The notes under the pieces: generated by a model
What the model saw: the letters and a program-made list of their open reading frames with translations, nothing else
What the model was told of the DNA's origin: nothing
The model's database searches: none
NCBI RefSeq assembly: GCF_002197685.1
Contig: NZ_NBBI01000001.1
Coordinates: 496,001-560,000, forward strand
DNA: 64,000 nt
Direction: 5' to 3'
DNA from: Sphingomonas dokdonensis
Lineage (GTDB): Bacteria > Pseudomonadota > Alphaproteobacteria > Sphingomonadales > Sphingomonadaceae
Position numbers and translations under genes: made by a program
Part shown: one piece after another, positions 60,828 through 64,000 of the stretch
How positions within the stretch are numbered: the first letter of the stretch is position 1
Layout of the letters: every line of letters begins with the position of its first letter

Positions 60828-61492
60828 ACAGGCGCGGATACAGGGTGATCGGGGTCGCTGTCCAACTGCTGCTTGCCGCCGTGCTCCTGTGTTCCCTGCC
60901 GGCCCGGGCGCAGGCCCGAGCAGGCAACACGGCACCTTTGATCTGGGCGTTGGGCGACAGCCTGACCGCTGGCTATGGCCTGCCGCCATCACAGGGCTTT
61001 CCGGTGCGGTTGCAGGCGGCGCTACGGCGCGCTGGCGTTAAGGCGACCGTCCGCAACGGCGGGATAGCCGGCGACACGTCGGCACAGGGGCAGGCGCGGC
61101 TTGCCTGGGGGCTGCGCGGGCTGGGGCGCAAGCCCGATCTGGTGCTGGTCGAGCTGGGCGCAAACGACATGCTGCGTGGCCTGCCGCCGAGCGCGACGGA
61201 GAAGAACCTCGACCTGATCCTGCGCGAACTGGAGCGGCGCGAGATCCCGGTGCTATTCGTCGGGATGCGCGCCGCGCCGAACATGGGGGCGGCGTATCGT
61301 CGCAATTTCGAGGGCATCTATCCGCGGCTGGCGAAGCGCCATGGCGTCCCGTTGTATCCCTTCTTCCTTGAAGGCGTGGCAGGGAACCAGGCGCTTTTTC
61401 AGGACGATGGTCGCCATCCGAATGCGCGCGGCGTGAACATCATCGTTGAGCGGATGTTGTCCGTCGTTCGTCGGGCGTTGGAACGACGGTAG
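60818..61492 (+). CDS. tesA: arylesterase / lysophospholipase L1-type thioesterase TesA
   Basis: 224 residues with a Sec signal peptide (VAVQLLLAAVLLCSLPARAQA). SGNH hydrolase blocks: nucleophile Ser48 in ALGDSLTAGYG, Gly in NGGIAGDTSAQG, Asn in ELGANDMLRG and Asp/His in DDGRHPNARG. It hydrolyses acyl esters or acyl-CoA in the periplasm. ATG 60818 is preceded by GGAG. Divergent from, and overlapping, the YbbA-like gene, as in E. coli where tesA and ybbA are divergent neighbours. A hairpin follows. Confidence 0.93.
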   Translation: MLSHRRGYRVIGVAVQLLLAAVLLCSLPARAQARAGNTAPLIWALGDSLTAGYGLPPSQGFPVRLQAALRRAGVKATVRNGGIAGDTSAQGQARLAWGLRGLGRKPDLVLVELGANDMLRGLPPSATEKNLDLILRELERREIPVLFVGMRAAPNMGAAYRRNFEGIYPRLAKRHGVPLYPFFLEGVAGNQALFQDDGRHPNARGVNIIVERMLSVVRRALERR

Positions 61493-61500
61493 AAGATGTC

Positions 61501-61532
61501 CGGCGCTGCCCGGCCTTGACCCGGCAGCGCCG
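61501..61532. terminator. hairpin between tesA and the molybdoenzyme gene
   Basis: A 10-bp stem (CGGCGCTGCC / GGCAGCGCCG) with a GC-rich inner loop between two convergent stops. No U-run; probable bidirectional terminator. Confidence 0.55.
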
Positions 61533-61538
61533 TCACGA

Positions 61539-63755
61539 TCAGGCGACCTCGGGTAGACGATCGAGATATTTGTCCAGCGTGATCGGGTAATCCCGAATGC
61601 GTACGCCCGTGGCGTTGTAGATCGCATTGGCCACCGCCGCGCCGACGCCGCACAGGCCGAGCTCACCGACGCCCTTTGCCTTCATCGGATTGGCTTTATC
61701 GTCTGCCTCGTCGAGGAAGACGACTTCCTGATGCGGAATGTCTGCGTGGACGGGCACTTCGTAGCTGGCGAGATCATGATTGACGAAGAAGCCGAAGCGC
61801 CTGTCTACCGCGAGTTCCTCCATCAGTGCGGAGCCGACGCCCATCGTCATGGCGCCGATCACCTGGCTGCGTGCCGATTTCGGGTTCAAGATGCGGCCGG
61901 CGGCGCACACCGCCAGCATGCGCCGGATGCGTGACACGCCGGTATAGGCATGGACACCCACCTCGACGAAATGCGCGCCAAAGGTGGAAAGCTGCCATTC
62001 GTCGCCAAGCTTGCCGAACTCGATGTGATCCTCGGCGGTCAGCTCGCCGGCGGCAGCGGCTTCTTTCAGCGACGCGGTGCGATTGCCACTCTTTACCTGT
62101 CCGCTTTCGAACACGGCGTCCGCCGAGTTGAAGCCAAGCCGTTGTGCCACCTGGTCTCGCAGCTTCACACAGGCGGCATAGACACCGGCGGTGGAGTTGG
62201 CCGCGCCCCATTGGCCGCCCGAGCCAGCCGCGGCGGGAAAGGATGAATCGCCAAGCTTCACCGTTACCGCTTCGGCCGGCACACCCATCATCTCGCCGGC
62301 GGTCTGGGCGATGATCGTGTAGGTGCCGGTGCCGATGTCGGTCATGTCGGTTTCAACCGTCACCGTGCCGTCGCGGCCGAGCCGCACGCGCGCGGCGGAT
62401 TTGGTGTTGATGTGATTCCGGAAGGCCGAGGCGACGCCCATGCCAACCATCCAGGGGCCGTCACGCACCTGCATCGGCTTGGCATTGCGCTGGTTCCAGC
62501 CAAAGCGATCGGCACCCTCCCGCAGGCAGCGGACGAGCTGGCGCTGCGAGAATTTCCGTTCCGGCTTCTCGGGGTCGACCTGCGTATCGTTCTTGATGCG
62601 GAACGCGACCGGATCCATGCCGAGTTTCTCGGCCATTTCGTCCATGGCGATTTCGAGCGCCATCATGCCCGGCGCTTCGCCCGGCGCGCGCATGGCATTC
62701 CCCTCTGGCAGGTCGAGCACCGCAAGGCGCATGGCCATCATGCGGTTTTCGCCGGCGTAGAGGAGCTTGGTCTGCGACACCGCCGTTTCGGGTCCGCCGT
62801 CGGGCAGATCGCCTGAGCCGCTTTCGTGCGCGATGGCGGTGATGGTGCCGTCCTTCTTTGCGCCAAGGCGGATGCGCTGGTGCGTGGCGGGGCGATGCGT
62901 GGTGTTGTTGGCGATGAACGGCCGTGGAAGCGCAATCTTCACTGGTCGTTTGGCCGCTTTCGCACCAAGCGCGGCCATGATCGCGTCGGCGCGGACGAAC
63001 AGCTTACCACCGAAGCCGCCACCGATGTAGGGCGAGATCAGGCGCACCTTTTCCTCTGGCATGTTGAGTGTCAGCGCGACGTCGCGCTTGCTCCAGGCGA
63101 TCATCTGGTTCGAGGTCCAGAGGGTCAGCTCATCGCCGGTCCATGAGGCGATGGAGGCGTGCGGCTCCATCATGGCGTGGGTGTGATCGGGGGTATGATA
63201 TTCGGCGTCGAGCTTTACCGGCGCGGCGGCGAATGCCTCCTCGAACTTGCCGACGCGATCAACGGCCTGCTCGCCGCTGTTCGGCCCGCCCGAGCCGCCG
63301 ACCAGCGGCGCGGTCTTCAACGCCTCGGTCAGGTCGAAGCGGCCCTTGCCGCGGGCATAATCGACACGGACCAGCGCAGCGGCGGCGCGCGCCTGCTCGA
63401 AGGTTTCGGCGACCACCACGGCGACGGCCTGATGGTAGTGATCGACATCGGGGCCCGCGAGCAGCTTTGCCGTGTTGTTCTTGCCCTTGCCGAGCTTTCC
63501 CGCATCCGCGGCGGTGACCACGGCGATCACGCCGGGCGCTGCCTTCGCCGCGGCGGTGTCGATGCTGGAAATGCGACCCTTGGCGACGCTGGAGCCGACG
63601 ATGTGGCCGTAAGCGACATTGGGGATGTCGTGCTGCTCATAGGCGTAAGGGGCTAGCCCGCTCGTCTTCAGCGGACCGTCGATGCGATCATGGGCACGGC
63701 CGACGACCTTCATCTGGTCGATGGGATTGGTGCCCGCGGCGGTTTCGAACTTCAT
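61539..63755 (-). CDS. xanthine dehydrogenase family molybdopterin-binding subunit (PaoC-like)
   Basis: 738 residues, the size of the molybdenum subunit of PaoABC-type aldehyde oxidoreductases. Visible features: the pterin/Mo loop IGGGFGGK, AMRAPGEAPGMMALE, the QWGAANSTAGV region, and the active-site Glu in KGVGELGLCGVG near the C-terminus. It oxidises aldehydes to acids with water as oxygen source. ATG 63755 begins MKFETAAGTNPIDQ; the longer frame reads into the upstream subunit gene. A 5-base gap separates it from the FAD subunit stop, so the subunits are one operon, read leftward. Confidence 0.92.
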   Translation of the reverse strand: MKFETAAGTNPIDQMKVVGRAHDRIDGPLKTSGLAPYAYEQHDIPNVAYGHIVGSSVAKGRISSIDTAAAKAAPGVIAVVTAADAGKLGKGKNNTAKLLAGPDVDHYHQAVAVVVAETFEQARAAAALVRVDYARGKGRFDLTEALKTAPLVGGSGGPNSGEQAVDRVGKFEEAFAAAPVKLDAEYHTPDHTHAMMEPHASIASWTGDELTLWTSNQMIAWSKRDVALTLNMPEEKVRLISPYIGGGFGGKLFVRADAIMAALGAKAAKRPVKIALPRPFIANNTTHRPATHQRIRLGAKKDGTITAIAHESGSGDLPDGGPETAVSQTKLLYAGENRMMAMRLAVLDLPEGNAMRAPGEAPGMMALEIAMDEMAEKLGMDPVAFRIKNDTQVDPEKPERKFSQRQLVRCLREGADRFGWNQRNAKPMQVRDGPWMVGMGVASAFRNHINTKSAARVRLGRDGTVTVETDMTDIGTGTYTIIAQTAGEMMGVPAEAVTVKLGDSSFPAAAGSGGQWGAANSTAGVYAACVKLRDQVAQRLGFNSADAVFESGQVKSGNRTASLKEAAAAGELTAEDHIEFGKLGDEWQLSTFGAHFVEVGVHAYTGVSRIRRMLAVCAAGRILNPKSARSQVIGAMTMGVGSALMEELAVDRRFGFFVNHDLASYEVPVHADIPHQEVVFLDEADDKANPMKAKGVGELGLCGVGAAVANAIYNATGVRIRDYPITLDKYLDRLPEVA

Positions 63756-63760
63756 GAGCG

Positions 63761-64000
63761 TTAGGCCTTGGCTTGGGCGATGACGGACGCCAGCGCGCGG
63801 GTGGCGAGCGGCAGCTTGAAGGCGTTGTCCTTCGTCGGCGTTGCGCCCTGGAACGCGCGGGCGGTGACAGCGGCGGCGCCTTGCGGCAGCAAGGCTTCGG
63901 CTTCCGCGACGCGCCACGGCTTGGGCGCCATTCCACCAAAGGCAACGCGGCCGGTACCATCCGGCTGGATAACGGCTGCGACCGAGACGAGCGCAAAGGC
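63761..64000 (-). CDS. FAD-binding subunit of the aldehyde oxidoreductase (PaoB-like), C-terminal part
   Basis: The frame enters from the right edge and ends at TAA 63761-63763, giving 79 residues. [22 protein letters not shown] and [21 protein letters not shown] match the C-terminal domain of CoxM/PaoB-type FAD subunits, which pass electrons from the molybdenum centre through [2Fe-2S] to FAD. The FAD-binding N-terminus and the [2Fe-2S] subunit lie outside the window. Confidence 0.85.
   Translation of the reverse strand, partial: AFALVSVAAVIQPDGTGRVAFGGMAPKPWRVAEAEALLPQGAAAVTARAFQGATPTKDNAFKLPLATRALASVIAQAKA

Noticed and set aside
1..64000. CRISPR arrays, tRNA/rRNA genes, insertion sequences, prophage or defence genes
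   Set aside because: I looked for spaced repeats, cloverleaf-like sequences and transposase or integrase motifs and saw none that I could support; a covariance-model or profile search could still find something small.

Overview
The window is GC-rich, densely coded bacterial DNA and looks like a sphingomonad (Alphaproteobacteria, Sphingomonas-like). The evidence is three large TonB-dependent receptors, a FecI/FecR pair, an EcfG-like stress promoter, a LOV-type hybrid histidine kinase, and a type III PKS/methyltransferase/flavoprotein cluster of the sort common in that group. I see no rRNA, tRNA, CRISPR array, insertion sequence or phage gene. Every function below is inferred from motifs read by eye and from gene order.

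Layout. 1-2155 (minus): a phenolic-lipid-type cluster of flavoprotein, methyltransferase and type III PKS, cut by the left edge. 2282-3634 (plus): a small stress membrane protein behind an EcfG-like promoter, then an AI-2E-family membrane protein. 3663-5599 (minus): a glycosyltransferase overlapping a metallophosphoesterase, resembling the PlcP/Agt lipid-remodelling pair. 5752-9262 (minus): an exported-type SDR and mesX-mesD, a B12-independent methionine synthase with its partner, behind a cobalamin riboswitch and a perfect 24-nt palindrome. 9480-12083: LOV hybrid histidine kinase.

12125-24934: a CoA-thioester catabolic island with a CoA-transferase, a dienoyl-CoA-reductase-like SDR, two acyl-CoA synthetases, a TonB receptor, a TetR regulator, an MFS transporter, an HSD10-like SDR and a thiolase. 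Similar inverted repeats lie in its two divergent promoter regions. 25006-27150: large catalase. 27320-30574: a four-gene operon of GT2, acyl-CoA-dehydrogenase-like protein, PIG-L deacetylase and NodS-like methyltransferase. All three junctions are GTGA overlaps. I know of no named pathway for it.

30937-53313: a peptide and imino-acid scavenging island. A D-hydroxyproline-dehydrogenase-like operon faces its LysR regulator. Next come a sodium symporter with a DUF3311 partner, two DUF885 peptidases, an amidohydrolase, M24, M14 and M20 peptidases, a TPR/2OG-oxygenase and a TonB receptor. Three perfect copies of GTTGCG-N5-CGCAAC lie upstream of the LysR/operon pair, of the first DUF885/amidohydrolase pair and of the second DUF885 gene. 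This suggests one LysR regulon joins amino-acid oxidation to periplasmic peptide hydrolysis, and it is the most interesting signal in the window.

53421-64000: a FecI/FecR/STN-receptor surface-signalling set, a YbbAP-like ABC exporter with tesA divergent and overlapping at the start codons, and part of a molybdenum aldehyde oxidoreductase (PaoC-like, with the end of the PaoB-like subunit) that leaves the window at the right edge.
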